A stretch of 64,000 nucleotides of DNA from Ahaetulla prasina. Its lineage: Eukaryota; Chordata; Lepidosauria; Squamata; Colubridae. Below are positions 39,389 to 50,815 of this stretch, one piece after another. Each line of letters begins with the position of its first letter. Within the stretch, counting starts at the first letter, position 1. The notes beneath the pieces were generated by a model. It saw only the letters and a program-made list of their open reading frames with translations. It did no database searches and was not told the origin of the DNA. The DNA lies in assembly GCF_028640845.1 (NCBI RefSeq), contig NC_080544.1, positions 58,790,711-58,854,710 on the forward strand, given 5' to 3'. A program made the translations under genes and the position numbers.

Positions 39389-40119
39389 CCACATACAGCT
39401 TTGTGAGATTGTGTATTTGTGTAGTTAGAATGAAACACTACAGAAACACAACAAATTTCAGAAAGCTGCACATATATTTTATTTTATTATTTTATTTTAT
39501 TAATATTTTTTAGATGGGGTCTCCAACCTTAGTAACTTTAAGGTTTGTGGACTTCAATTCCCAGAGTTCCTCAGCCAAGAAAGCAGGCAGATTAGTTGCT
39601 CACTGAGGAAATGGATTAGCTAGCAACTGATTCTGCCTGCTGAAACTGCTCCTTTCGGGCTGGGAATGCCATTCAGTAATTAGTAATTAGTAATTCAGTA
39701 ATTAGGTGAGTGCCTTAGAATCTCTTAAAAGGAGGTTTTCTACAAGCTCGGCCGAAGAGCTTGTAGAAAACATGTTTTTTAAGGTTCTGCTGATGAGGAA
39801 CTCAGCTGCAATTGCCAGAGGAGCCTTTTAAAACTTTTTTTTTCAGCTGAAGAGGTTGTTAAAAAAAGAGTTTAAAGGCTCTGACGCTCTCAGCTGAGCC
39901 GTGGGATCCTCAAATGCTTTTTTTTTACTTTTAAAGGCATGTTTTCAGCTGAAGAAAAACTGCTTTTAAAACTAAAAAAAAAACAACCTCTGATGATGGT
40001 GCGGCTCAGCAGAGGCGGGGGGGGGGGGCAAGGATTTTTGCCACCCGTTCTCCGAACCACCAGCCGCCATCGCTACTGGATCGGGTGAGCCAGTCCAAAC
40101 CGGGAGCATTTCACCCCTG
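39017..40119. mobile_element. hAT non-autonomous element with perfect TSD CCTTGACT (1,103 bp)
   Basis: Left end CAGGGGTAAAATC, right end (inverted) CAGGGGTGAAATGC. The perfect 8-bp TSD CCTTGACT is at 39009-39016 and 40120-40127. Subterminal GTGGGCGTGGCTTGGTGGTC and CAGATGACTGGGTGGG-type repeats are the complement of those at the right end of the PGK1-bearing element, so the two share a family. The interior includes CA-rich sequence, an arm of the foldback MITE (39520-39620) and A/T-run palindromes. No transposase. Confidence 0.92.
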
Positions 40120-40127
40120 CCTTGACT

Positions 40128-41885
40128 CCAGTAGAAACTCTGCTTCCACAATATCTACTCTAAGAGAGACCCCTGAAATAGGAGATGGCTCTTAGAAGTC
40201 TAGTGATCACCAGGAACTTACTTTTGCTAATAAGGAAAGTGACCTGTGAGCATAGTCTTCTTCTCACATTTCTCATAATGCAATGATATAGTCAGCTAAG
40301 TCTAAAGCAGACTTTTGGCAAAATACTGCTTCTTTATTGCTGAGACTGCCCAACTGGCAGCTATCTCTGTTAAAATTAAGGACTTAGAAATGTTTAAATA
40401 ACATTATTGATTACTTCATTTAGTATGATAGCTAAGACTAAAATACTCTCTAAGCCAGAAAGAAGCCATGGCAATGAATTTGGTAGGTGATCAAGAGGAG
40501 GCTCCTGAAGATATCTATATCTGTAAATTTATCTAAAGCTCACATATTTTTAAAAAAGCTATGCTTCCCTTAGGAATGGTCCTCTTCTTACCAACACATA
40601 AAGCACATCAAGGCTGTAATCAATATCCCCTCAATTCCACAGCTGAAAGATGCCAGAACATAGTCCTGCCTATATGTCTATTTACTAGCAATGCCATCCA
40701 TCTGAAAAGGTAGCTAGTGAGCCTGAAATGGCATGCTGATGTCCCTGGTAAATTGTATTGAGGATCCCCTTAGAAATAAAAAATAATCTACCTCAGTCTT
40801 TCAATGTTCCTTCTATTGCACTGTATTCTTGTCAGAACTGGGTACTTTCACTTTGTCAATCAGAAAAAAAATTGGACTCAGAATTGGTCAAAGTGATCTT
40901 TTCTTGGTCTTATAGAACATAAGTGGATAGAAAGTCCACATAGATGAGCCTGGTTTTTTGACTCAAATTTCTGAGTTACAACTATTAATTCTACAGGAAA
41001 TTTGGCCTGTGGTACAGATTACCCTACTTGGGTACATTAACCACTCTTTTACAGCTACAACGGGAGCAATGAGAAGCCATGCCTGCAAAAGCCTAAGCAC
41101 GTTTCACTGTTGATAGGACTGCCCCTATTTAGCTTGGGACTACGATCTCTAATCAATTTGGCAGCTGTATGTTTATCATTATCAACTATTTTTATTGAGG
41201 TGGGCTATAATAAAATAACTTTTAGTCCAGTGAATTAGGGAAAATTTGAGCCATTTTCAGATGTTCTCTGACCATTCGTTACTGAAAAAATGCTTTAACC
41301 CTTTTTGCCTAGGCAATAGTACTGCATACCACCATCAAGATAATCTTTTTTATTCTCTACAGCATTGTATTAAAGCTTCTCTGATAAAGTCCTTGTCCTA
41401 CATCACACTCCCAAAACAATAATGGCCTTTTGCTAGAGATAGTAGATGCATCCTGACAGTTGTAAATCTGTTTACAGCTAAACCCCTTTTTGGAGATGCC
41501 TTACAGCTCACAGATATGCATTAAAACAGCCTTAAACCGTACAAAAGTTCAATCCAAATTTTTGTGTATTCTCTTTTAGGTCCCATGGCAGATTGATCAG
41601 GAGACAATTGATTATTCTTACTGGTAGGTTTTTTATCAGAATCTATTTGTAGCCACTAAGTACTTACTTAATTTCATTTCTGCTATACACTATAGAATTT
41701 TGCCTGCCTACCTTGTCACCTTACCCACAGCAATATTGGAGTGGAGGTATCTTTTTGTAGACAATCTTGAGATTCAAGTGAGATTGGAATACTTGTCTAC
41801 ATTTTCTTCCATTATCTCTTCTATGATATAAAATATGTTCTACCCTTTCAAGACTCCTCATTAATGGAATTCAATTGTTCCTTTA
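40128..41885. other. No gene recognised
   Basis: Unique-looking intronic DNA of moderate AT content; no exon-like, RNA or repeat signature identified. Confidence 0.45.
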
Positions 41886-41968
41886 GGTAGAAGGGACGTT
41901 GGTCTTACCTGAGATGTTCCTTCTTGTTAGGGTGGAAATAGCATCCAGGAATGGGTTTATTCCGTCTG

Positions 41969-43492
41969 TTAGCTAATTGGACTGAGTCTGCAAGTTGTTA
42001 TGACATGCCTCCTCTGCTTGCGTCCCCAGCTTTTTGACAAAGACGTCGATGCAGACTGATGTGCTGTGCTGTGTTGCAGTCGTATTCCCTTGTGGACCCA
42101 GGACCAGATGCCAATCTGGATGGGACTGGATGCTATCTCCACCCCAACAAGAAGGAGTGTCTCAGGTAAGACCAACGCCCCTTCTCCATAGTGGTGGAGA
42201 TAGCAGCCAGGAATGGGACATTCCAAAGCTGGCTGTACTATGGGCAGGGCGCGGTCTAGTCTGAAATCCCTGCTCTGTGTGGACACTCTGAAGTACCCGC
42301 CTGCCAAAGGCCACCTCAGCTGAGGCCTAAGTGTCCAAATTATAATGGCGGATAAAAGGGGATAGAGAGGACCAGGTAGCAGCTCGACACACCTCCTCAA
42401 TAGAGGCCTGTGTTACCCATGCCCCAGAGGTGGCCACACTCCTGGCAACAGCAAGGCCTGGATCTCATAGGCCTTGGCGATACATGCCCTACTCCAGCAT
42501 CCCAAGGTTGAGGAGGTAACCCTGTTGCCCAGTGTGGCAGGCTGAAAAGAGATAAAGAGGGACTCCGTCCTCTGCAGAGAGAAAGTCCTTTTGATATATA
42601 TGCGGAGGGTTCTCCGCACATTCAAGGTGTGCCACCTATGTTCCAAATGATGAACTGGCTCAGGACAGAAGTTCAGCAGCACCAGTTCCTGAGCCTTGTA
42701 GAATCAAGCGTTCACCTTGGGGTGAAGGATGGGTCCAGCCCCAAAACCATTCTGTCAGAATGGAATACACAAACGTCTTCCCTTACCAACAGAGCCGCTA
42801 GTTCGGAGACCTCCCTGGCCGATGTAATGGCCACCAGAAATGCCACCTTACACATAAGGTAGTGTACGCTGGGTTCTCAAAGATTTGAAGGGGGCTCCGG
42901 TAAGGCCTTGGCCAGGTCTCATGTCAGGTACCTGTGCGCCACAGGTGGCTTGACGTTGGTTGCTCCCTGAGGAACCGCCGGATCACGGGTGCTGGGAGAG
43001 GGAGTCCATGGCTTCACATGTCAAAACGGAGGACAGAGCTGCCACCCGCCTCCTGATCGTATTTGGGGATAGCCCGTTGTCCAGTCCTTCCTGGAGAAAC
43101 TCCAGGATCTGGGCTACGAAAACATCCATAGGGACCAATCCCCCTTTGGCACACCACCCACAAAAAGTGATATATAACATCACATATAACATTTGGTTGG
43201 TGGTGACCTTGGAGGAGAAATTGTCCCCACTCAAAAGGCTCCGGTCAAGTGCCAGGCAGTCAGTTGGAACCACTGTGGGTCCGGATGGACCAACGCCCCT
43301 GGCTGAGGGAGACTCTGAGGGATCCTCCATGGTCGAGCCACCAACAGGTTTACTAGGTCTGTGAATCAAGGCCTTTTGGGCCAGTGGAGGGGCAGAAGCA
43401 GAAGGTCCTCCTCCAGCAGCTTCCTGATGACTTTTGTAATAAGAGGAAGAGAAGGAAAGGTGTACAGCAATCCTGGAGGCCAGGGACTGCAC
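41969..43492 (-). pseudogene. DIRS tyrosine recombinase (copy 1, broken)
   Basis: The N-terminal core-binding part at 42983-43492 reads VFVAQILEFLQEGLDNGLSP and NTIRRRVAALSSVLT. The catalytic part at 42413-42682 reads HLEHRWHTLNVRRTLRIYIK, RTESLFISFQPATLGNRVTS and CIAKAYEIQALLLPGVW, then loses frame before the HxxR motif. Compare the better preserved copy at 60880-61489, which keeps R, HxxR and Y. The enzyme normally integrates the circular DNA intermediate. Confidence 0.82.
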
Positions 43493-45460
43493 AGCACATC
43501 TACTCCCTCTGCCCCTGGTGTTGCAAACCTGGCAAAAAACCTGGGGATCTGGCAGTTATCTTGGGTGGCAAATAGGTCAACTGCCAGGAGGCCGAAGCGC
43601 CATTTCCCGGAACAGGGATGAGTGTGGGTGCCACTCCGTGTGGTCAACTGAGGCTCTACTGAGCCATCTGCCTGTACATTTGCCACTCCCGATACATGTG
43701 CGCCCCTGATGGACAGCAGATGAGTCTCTGCCCAAAGGCCCAGCTGCTCGGCCTATTGCATGAGAGGCCTGGAGTGGGTCCCCCCTAGGTGGTTGATGTG
43801 AGCCTTGGTGGCTACGTAGTCCATCAAGACCAAAATGTGTCAGCCTAAGACCACGCCCTCGAACCTCCTGAGAGCCAGGTGGATCGCCCAGAGCTCTAAC
43901 CAATTTATGTTGTGGCTCAGATCCTCCTGAGTCCACTGTCCCTGAGCCATACGTGACTCTTATTCCCCAGTCAAATAGGCTCGCATCGGTTGTTGGTGTC
44001 AGACGATCTGGTTCTCTGAACTGGCAGCCTTTGGAAATGGTCTGGGACATCCACCATTCAAGAGAAAGTATCACCTCTGGCAGGATCTGCACTCTGGCCA
44101 GCGAGCTGCTTCTGCAGGATCTCTGATACAGAAGGAGGAACCACTGTAGACTTCTGCTGTAGAGTTGTGCCCATGGGGTGATAGAAATGCAGGACACCAT
44201 CTTTCCCAGGAGCTGAGAGAGAAGGAGCGGTGGTACAGTACAGTACAGTCTCTCCTGATACGAACTGCCAATTCCCTCAGGCTGGATTGGCGCTCCTGGG
44301 ATAGATATACCTTGGACTCCACAGTGTCAGATGAAGCAGTCGATTTCTCAGGACCAGGTGGCTTTTGGTCATATTTATAGAAAAGCTGTGGTCCTGTAGG
44401 ACCTGGACCGTGGTAGCCAGGTCCCTTCTCACCTGAGCCGGACTGAATAACGATATCTTCCAGATAAAATTGGATCCTTATCAGTAGAATCCAGAGGTGG
44501 CCCGCCAGTGCGGCAATCAGCTTGGTAAACACTCTGGGGGCAGAGGACAGGCCAAATGGCAATGCCCAGTATTAGTAATGTTTCCCCGGATAATGGAAGC
44601 AGAGAAACTGTCTGTGGGCAGATCGGATGGGGACATGAAGGTACGGTTCCGTCAGATCCACTGACATAAGGAAGTTGCCCTTTCTGACGTGCTCTAAGAT
44701 GGTCTGGAGCAACTGCATCTTAAACTTTCAGTAAATAATGTGACGGTTCAGAGTCTTGAGGTCGAGAATTGTCCTCCATCTCCCCTGAGGCCTTTGGGAT
44801 GACGAATAGTAGGGAATAAAACCTCTATCCCTGCAGCTCCTCCAGAACTGGTTGGATAGCCTGAATATCCAAGAAATGTTTTATGGCCAATTCCATGAGG
44901 AGCCGCTTTGTCCCATCCTTTGACACAGGACACCGGATGAAGAATCTTGGGGGAGGGGAGATGAATTCCAGGGAAAGGCCCAATCTCACCATCTCCCTGA
45001 CCCAGGTTTCCATGGTGGTGTCCTCCCATCAGTTGGCAAAGAAGGTCAGGTGACCCCGAATGGGAGGTTGGACGAGCAGTCACCTCTGGCGCTGAAAGAA
45101 GCGACCCCTCCCACCACGAAAGGATCTTTTGAGTGGATACGTCTGCCCTTGCCTAGCCTGCCTGGCCTGTTGTTGCCCTTGTCTGGGAAGAAAGGACCTT
45201 TGTGAATGCAGCATTCTGAATCTACTGTCTGGCCCTCAAAAGGACGAGGGTCAAAAATAAGGGGGTGGGTGTGACAGCAGAACCTTGCGCTTGTCCCTGG
45301 ACTCGACTAGAATAGGATCCAGGGTGTCCCTAAACAATTTTCCCCCAGAATACGGGGTGGATGCCAGCCTCCACTTATTCCTGGCATAGGCATTGGCTGA
45401 AAGCATTCAGGAATGGGTAAGTGAGAAAAAACATGTCTTGTCCAAGTTAGACTGAGTCTA
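43366..45460 (-). pseudogene. DIRS gag end, RT and RNase H (copy 1, broken)
   Basis: Reading down from 45460: gag C-terminus (decayed), then the RT region with METWVREMVRLGLSLEFISP and KDGTKRLLMELAIKHFLDI (about 44825-45013), a stop and frame changes, MPFGLSSAPRVFTKLIAALA followed by FYLEDIVIQSG (44440-44562), LLLYQRS and LTTDASLFDWG-like RNase H sequence (PTTDASLFDWGIRVTYGSG, about 44000), and DLFATQDNCQIPRFFARFAT with GLLYTFPSLPLITKVIRKLL (43366-43620). The RT box reads YLED rather than YLDD, a change in the catalytic pair, and several frameshifts separate these blocks. Confidence 0.85.
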
Positions 45461-45649
45461 AAAGCTGGGATGCAAGGAGAGGAGGCATGTCATAACAACT
45501 TGCAGACTCAGTCCAATTAGCTGAAGATGGAGTAAACCCATTCCTAGTTGCTATCTCCACCACTATGGAGAAGTTGAATACTTCCTCTTCAGGATATGAA
45601 TTCAGCTCTTACAAATAGAATGGTACCAGATCCTGTTGTTGGTTGTTGT

Positions 45650-45960
45650 TTTTTATAAAACCCAATAAAATTCTTCCATCTTTGCCTTAAAGTGGGCCTC
45701 TGGTGGCTCAGCAGACTAAGTCAGTCTGTTATTAACACAGCTGCTTGCAATTACTGCAAGTTCAAGTCCCACCAGGCCCAAGGTTGACTCAGCCTTCCAT
45801 CCTTTATAAGGTAGGTAAAATGAGGACCCAGATTGTTGGGGGCAATAAAAGTTGACTTTGTATATAATATACAAATGGATGAAGACTATTGCTTAACACA
45901 ATGTAAGCCGCCCTGAGTCTTCGGAGAAGGGTGGGATATAAATTCAAATTTTAAAAAAAA
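45650..45960 (+). mobile_element. tRNA-derived SINE with L2-type 3' tail
   Basis: tRNA-related head with TGGTGGCTCAGCAGACTAAG (A-box-like) and AGTTCAAGTCCCACCAGGC (B-box-like), a body with GACTCAGCCTTCCATCCTTT and AAAATGAGGACCCAGATTGT, and a 3' end GCCGCCCTGAGTCTTCGGAG continuing AAGGGTGGGATATAAAT, which matches the 3' hairpin of the L2-type LINEs in the window. Ends in an A run. A second copy is at 59395-59655, inverted. Confidence 0.85.
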
Positions 45961-45964
45961 GTGT

Positions 45965-46255
45965 ATGGTCAATTTGAAGTTGATGTTGTCTGTCCAGCAA
46001 TATCCATGCATAAATTGACTTTTTATATTGTTGCAAAAAAATAGTTGCCATCAACTCTGAATAATTCTTGCAGCCTATAAGCCGCTTTTAGACTGGGAAG
46101 GGTAGAAGGAAAGAGAAGAGGACAACCAACAGTAAGGTGGCAATGAATGCACAATTGGAAGACCAGATTAGGGATAGATTTTCATGGAGAACATTTATCT
46201 ATGTGGTTGCATCAGGTCAGTGAACTGATGGCATATAATCAATCAATCTATCTGT
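45965..46255 (+). mobile_element. BovB/RTE-like LINE 3' end
   Basis: GGTAGAAGGAAAGAGAAGAG, GACAACCAACAGTAAGGTGG, then TTGGAAGACCAGATTAGGG, GTGGTTGCATCAGGTCAG and AATCAATCAATC form a BovB-like end: C-terminal GRxKRGQPTVRW-type peptide then a short repeat tail. Assignment rests on these landmarks only. Confidence 0.55.
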
Positions 46256-47427
46256 CAGGCTTTTATGAGCATACAATTTTCTCTAGAAAGTTCTTCTAAT
46301 TTGTAAGATTACTATAAAACATCTGAGCAATCTCTTTTTACAGATTCTTTGGGGCAAAGAACAAGCTATTTGTAGCAGCCCAGTGTCATCTTGTGGTCTG
46401 TTTAGGGCATTTTTATTTCTCGTGTGTATGTCTGACTATCTCTGTGTGTATGAATGTGTATATATTTTCCAACTACTGTTTTCTCTTGATCTGAACAGCT
46501 TTTGTAATTTATTTTCTTATGCTTTTTATATTTCACTTTTTTTTTTCAATAAGGCTAAATCTTTTAGTCGCATGCCTACATCATACATCCAGAAAGAGGC
46601 ATTATAGAAATTATGTCAATTTTTGCAATTTGATATTTTATGATAGCCTCTGAGTTTCACACTGGGTAAGTCAATGGATTTCAGGTAACTCCTAGAAAAA
46701 TAAGGGGTAGTTACTGGAATTGCCAAGCTGCCAATCCAAAACAGGACAAGGGATGAGAATATGAATACATAGAAGTCATCTGAGTTTTGAGACCTCCAAT
46801 CTTCCCCCTACAATCTACTACAAACATAAACATTGCAAGTTCGATAAAGAAAATTATTAATGTTGTCAAATTCCTCAGCATCTAACTGTTGGTGTGCTAG
46901 CTACTTGTATATTAATTTGCATCTCCATGAAAATCAGTGTCTATGTCACAACTAGTCTGTTACGTTTACTTAGCATTAACCTATTAATCCTGCTGTTAAA
47001 GTCAAAAAGAAACTGAAACTTTCTGATCTCTTAAATGAAATGATGGTAAAATAAATATACATTTTCATATTGGTTGCAAATTTTAAGACTTAAATCTAGC
47101 TGACAAACACTACCTAGGTGGGCAAAATCAAGGAAGCAAAAACTACACAAATTTCATCAAAATATTTTCAATGCAATTTTGGGATAAATATAAGATGAAC
47201 TGACTATCTTCATTAACACTAAATTAATTAATCTACATACTTGACTGTTCTGGCCAATCATAACCCCTGAATTGGTGTTCAGTTTAATATAACCAATAAT
47301 CCCTAATTTGTCCAAATTATGCTGAAAAAATACTTTATTTAAATATCTTATGTTTATTTTTACTGCATTTACTCAACTTGATGCTAATAATTCTTGGAAA
47401 AAAATAGTTATTTCGTTTAGTAAGACT
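46256..47427. other. No gene recognised
   Basis: AT-rich intronic sequence. No supportable coding or repeat feature. Confidence 0.45.
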
Positions 47428-47665
47428 CAGTGGTGAAATCTGAATCCATTTATTACCAGTTTGGTTGCTGTACATGCGCGCTGTGCGCCAAACGTGTGCT
47501 GCGCACACACATGCACAATGCGCACCATGCACCAAATGCAAGGTGCGTGTGCATGCACTGCATGCCAAAAGAAGGCATGGAGTAAGTAAAACAGCATGCA
47601 GGGATCAGCTGTGGCGTGCTAACTTTTTTTTACTTTTAAAAGCATTTTTTTACCATTCTCAAAGT
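47428..47665. mobile_element. hAT fragment, one end only
   Basis: Starts CAGTGGTGAAATCTGAATCC, the terminal sequence of the family at 26376, followed by alternating TGCGC/TGCAC-rich DNA and AACTTTTTTTTACTTTTAAA, AGCATTTTTTTACC, which reappears inverted at 60090-60312. No right end with a matching duplication is seen. Confidence 0.7.
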
Positions 47666-48745
47666 TTCAAATGAACTCTATTCCATTTCTTAAAAAATAA
47701 CCACAGTGTGTGACTTTGTTTGGAATGTTCTCTTCTGACTATTAAAAGGGCAACCGTTAACAGGGATAGCACAGAACAACATGTGTGCAGTAAGTGAGCA
47801 GCAGGCTGGGCACAGAGCATCCTGCAGAATTGAAAGAGCACTTTCTAATGCTTTATTTCTGTCCTCCTCTCTCTTCAAACTTCTATGCCACATGCCATTC
47901 TAGTGGTGTCCAACCCTCAGGAGCTGTTAGTGGCTGAACTAGAAAAGACACGAAAGCCCATCTCTTTTTGTTGTCTAGATCCTATCTGTTATGCAGAATC
48001 AATTTAAAAATAACATAAGTGACCTATGTAAGACTTTTGCAGTGGATTCACAGTATTAAAAATAAAACCTTACAGGGGTCAAATGGTATACCTATAACCC
48101 CCTGAAACTCACAGTGACCTTTTTATTTTCCATTGGAGTTGCAATTTTCCAGCAGTTTAAGCTCGTTTGACTTAATGACTCTAACATGAAGTTGAAAATG
48201 GAAAATGTTCCTGGCAAGATTGTTCCACTCAAGAGTAATTTATGCAGGTGTGTTTGCGTCAGGCCCCACCTGTTTTATACTATGGACTCTATGTCACTGA
48301 CCTTTTGTCTGGAATTTTCAGTTGGTATGCCTGTATACAATATAATTTATGGCACATTGTGTACTTGTAGCACTTAAGTAAGTGACAGTTTACTAGAAGA
48401 AAATATAATAGTAAATAGTCCAATGGACTTTCTTACTACCTTAGAAGCTTCTTGTAACTGAAGGAAGTTCAATATTTTTGATTTAAGGTTATAATAAAAC
48501 ATATCTATCTATTACAAAATACATTTCATATAGAAATACAGTCATTACATTTGAAAATTTGTTTCTAAATGATATTGCTAAAGTGATCAACATTTATTGA
48601 GGGTGATTTGCCTATATAATAATAAGCCTTCCTGAGTAACAAAAGAAAAAAAAGAAAAAGTAATAGTAAGACTTTACTGGGGCAAGAGCTAACAGAAAAG
48701 GGAATAATAACAAAAATCTTTAGATCAAATTATCTGTTGTTTTTA
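47666..48745. other. No gene recognised
   Basis: No exon-like signal or repeat termini recognised. Confidence 0.45.
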
Positions 48746-48751
48746 TCATAA

Positions 48752-48881
48752 TAGAGAGGGAGGGAGGGAAGGAGGAGGAAAGAGAAGCAGCAGAAGGAGG
48801 AGGAGGACAAGGACAAGGAGAAAGAGAAGGAGTAGGAGTAGGAGGAGAAGAAGAGGAGGAGGAGGAGGAGGAAGAAGAAGA
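48752..48881 (+). repeat. Purine-rich GGA/GAA low-complexity tract
   Basis: About 130 bp of almost pure A/G on the plus strand, built from GGAGGA, GAAGAA and GGACAA units. Confidence 0.95.
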
Positions 48882-48889
48882 TATTCGAC

Positions 48890-49550
48890 TTCCTACCACA
48901 TAATTGGATAATCAAGTGCCTAGAAATAATAGAAGTCAATGGAATCCTCAGAAATTTTGTGAAAAGATCAATGACACAGTGGTAGACACAGTAATTGCTA
49001 ATCAATGCTGATAGACTGGGAGAGATTAACATCTTTCAAGACTCACTCTTGCCACTATTGTTTTTTATTGTACTGATTCTTCTGTCAACAATATCGAACT
49101 AGTCAAGCCACAGCTATTAAACATCAAAAACATGTACCAGTCTATCCCAACATCTTTATATGGGCAATCTGAAGTTGTATGGAAAAATACTATATGAAAT
49201 AGAATAGTGGTCCAACAGTATCTGTATATTCAGCCAAGATATTGCAATGGAATTTGGACTGGACAAATGTGGCATCCTATCATAAACAGGGGGAAATAGT
49301 GAAAACTGAAGGAATCAAGATGTCCTTATGGAAATAATATCATGAGTCTGGATGAAGGCAATCATTATAAATATCTGGGTACCCTTCAAACTGCCAAAAT
49401 CAAGCACACTGAAATCAAGAAGAGGGTGAAGAAGATCTTAAAGTCTAAATTCAGTGAAGGAAATACCATCAACTATTATAACTTGAGCAATTCCAGTCAA
49501 TAGATACACAACTGGAACAGTGGACAGGTCCAGAATTAAAGGCCCTGGAG
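48890..49550 (+). mobile_element. Old LINE relic, probably R4/Dong-like
   Basis: Decayed plus-strand sequence with VNRYTTGTVDRSRIKGPGD near 49497-49553, preceded by blocks that read like GMEFGLDKCG (about 49242-49275), a TGGGTACCCTTCAAACTGCC block (YLGTLQ) and KIKHTEIKKRVKKILKSK (49397-49450). This order fits the thumb and C-terminal region of R2/R4-type LINE reverse transcriptases as I recall them. Many stops; family assignment is tentative. Confidence 0.5.
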
Positions 49551-49580
49551 ATGGATGGATGGATGGATGGATAGATGATT

Positions 49581-49639
<59 letters not shown>

Positions 49640-49656
49640 GACAGACAGACAGATAG
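49551..49656 (+). repeat. GATG/GATA/GACA composite microsatellite
   Basis: A block of GATG units, then about 17 GATA units, then GACA units and GATA again. Simple GATA/GACA arrays of this kind are the Bkm-type repeats known in snakes and enriched on sex chromosomes. Confidence 0.95.
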
Positions 49657-50054
49657 ATAAATTATGGACTGGATTTGGAATTTTTACCCATATCAAGTTC
49701 TTCCAAAGGTCATGGAATAGGCAGATTTATTTTATTCTATTATTTTATTGTATTTATTTTTCATATTTTTGGTCTGCCCATCTTCCTCGTAGAGGGACCC
49801 TGAGTGGTATACAATAAAATGTTAAAATATAAAACAGTATATATACATTTCACATATACATACACATACATACATATACACACACACACCTTTATAATAA
49901 GTCTGTAATAAATTTAAATAATATAAAATATACAGAGAAAATTCATCATCTGGGATAAGTTTCAATAATTTTCAAAAAACTAGATATCTTATAACATACC
50001 ATCTCATGGTATCTTATGTAGATTTAGGGCATAAGATTTTGTGGACTTATTTTA
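49657..50054. other. Probable SINE/LINE tail remnant, otherwise AT-rich
   Basis: TCTGCCCATCTTCCTCGTAG and GACCCTGAGTGGTATACAAT at 49773-49815 resemble an antisense 3' tail of an L2-tailed SINE or LINE, next to TTTTA-rich sequence at 49727-49755. CA/TA repeats follow at 49849-49890. No gene. Confidence 0.4.
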
Positions 50055-50125
50055 TTTTATTTTTCTTTATGTACATTGAGACCATATGCACCAAAGACAA
50101 ATTCCTTATGTGTCCAATTACACTT
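50055..50125 (+). mobile_element. Rex1-type LINE 3' tail fragment
   Basis: TTTCTTTATGTACATTGAGA, GCACCAAAGACAAATTCC and CACTTGGCCAATAAAG match the 3' UTR end of the Rex1 copy at 29505-29600. Only the terminal 70 bp is present. Confidence 0.75.
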
Positions 50126-50815
50126 GGCCAATAAAGAATTATATTATTATAAAATAATTTTATTATTTATTTTATTTTGTGGAATTATATATACTCTACT
50201 CAGAAAGCTCAAACTGCCCAAGGAGCTGCTGATACAGTTCTACAGAGGAATTATTGAGTCTGTCATTTGCACCTCTATAACTGTCTGGTTTGGTTCTGCA
50301 ACCCAACAAAACAGGCACAGACTTCAAAGAATAATTAGAACTGCAGAAAAAAAACAATTGCTACCAACCTACCTTCCATTGAGGATCTGTATACTGCACG
50401 AATCAAGAAGAGGGCCGTGAAAATATTTACAGATCCCTCACATCCTGGAGATAAACTGTTTCAACTCCTACCCTCAAAACGATTCTATAGAGCACTGCAC
50501 ACCAGAACAACTAGACACAAGAACCATTTTTTTTGCCAAATGCCATCACTCTGCTAAACAAATAATTCCCTCAACACTGTCAAACTATTTACTAAATCTG
50601 CACTATTAATCTTCTCATCGTTCCCATCACCCATCTCCTTCCACTTGTGACTGTATGACTGTAACTTTGTTGCTGGTATCCTTATGATTTATATTGATAT
50701 TGATTGTTAATAGTAGTACCTGTATTGTAGTACCTTAATTGTCAATAGTAGTACCTTAATAGTACTACTTAATAGTACTACTTAATAGTAGTACCTTAAT
50801 TGTCAATAGTAGTAC

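Larger units (their letters stand above)
41890..45575 (-). mobile_element. DIRS-type tyrosine-recombinase retrotransposon (copy 1)
   Basis: Minus-strand DIRS element of about 3.7 kb. Inverted terminal repeats of about 105 bp lie at 41930-42034 and 45460-45567 (shared blocks include GCTAATTGGACTGAGTCTGC and AAGTTGTTATGACATGCCTC). Next to the 3' terminal repeat is an internal complementary region: 41894-41950 is repeated inverted at about 42130-42184. Order on the minus strand is gag end, RT, RNase H, tyrosine recombinase. Frames are broken in several places, so it is inactive. DIRS elements replicate through a circular intermediate and make no TSD; none was seen. Confidence 0.9.

Noticed and set aside
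47465..47674. His/Cys/Ala-rich short frames in TGCGC/TGCAC-alternating DNA
   Set aside because: Part of a hAT fragment; composition explains the frames.
49469..49696. Ile/Tyr/Leu/Ser repeat peptide on the minus strand
   Set aside because: Translation of the GATA array.
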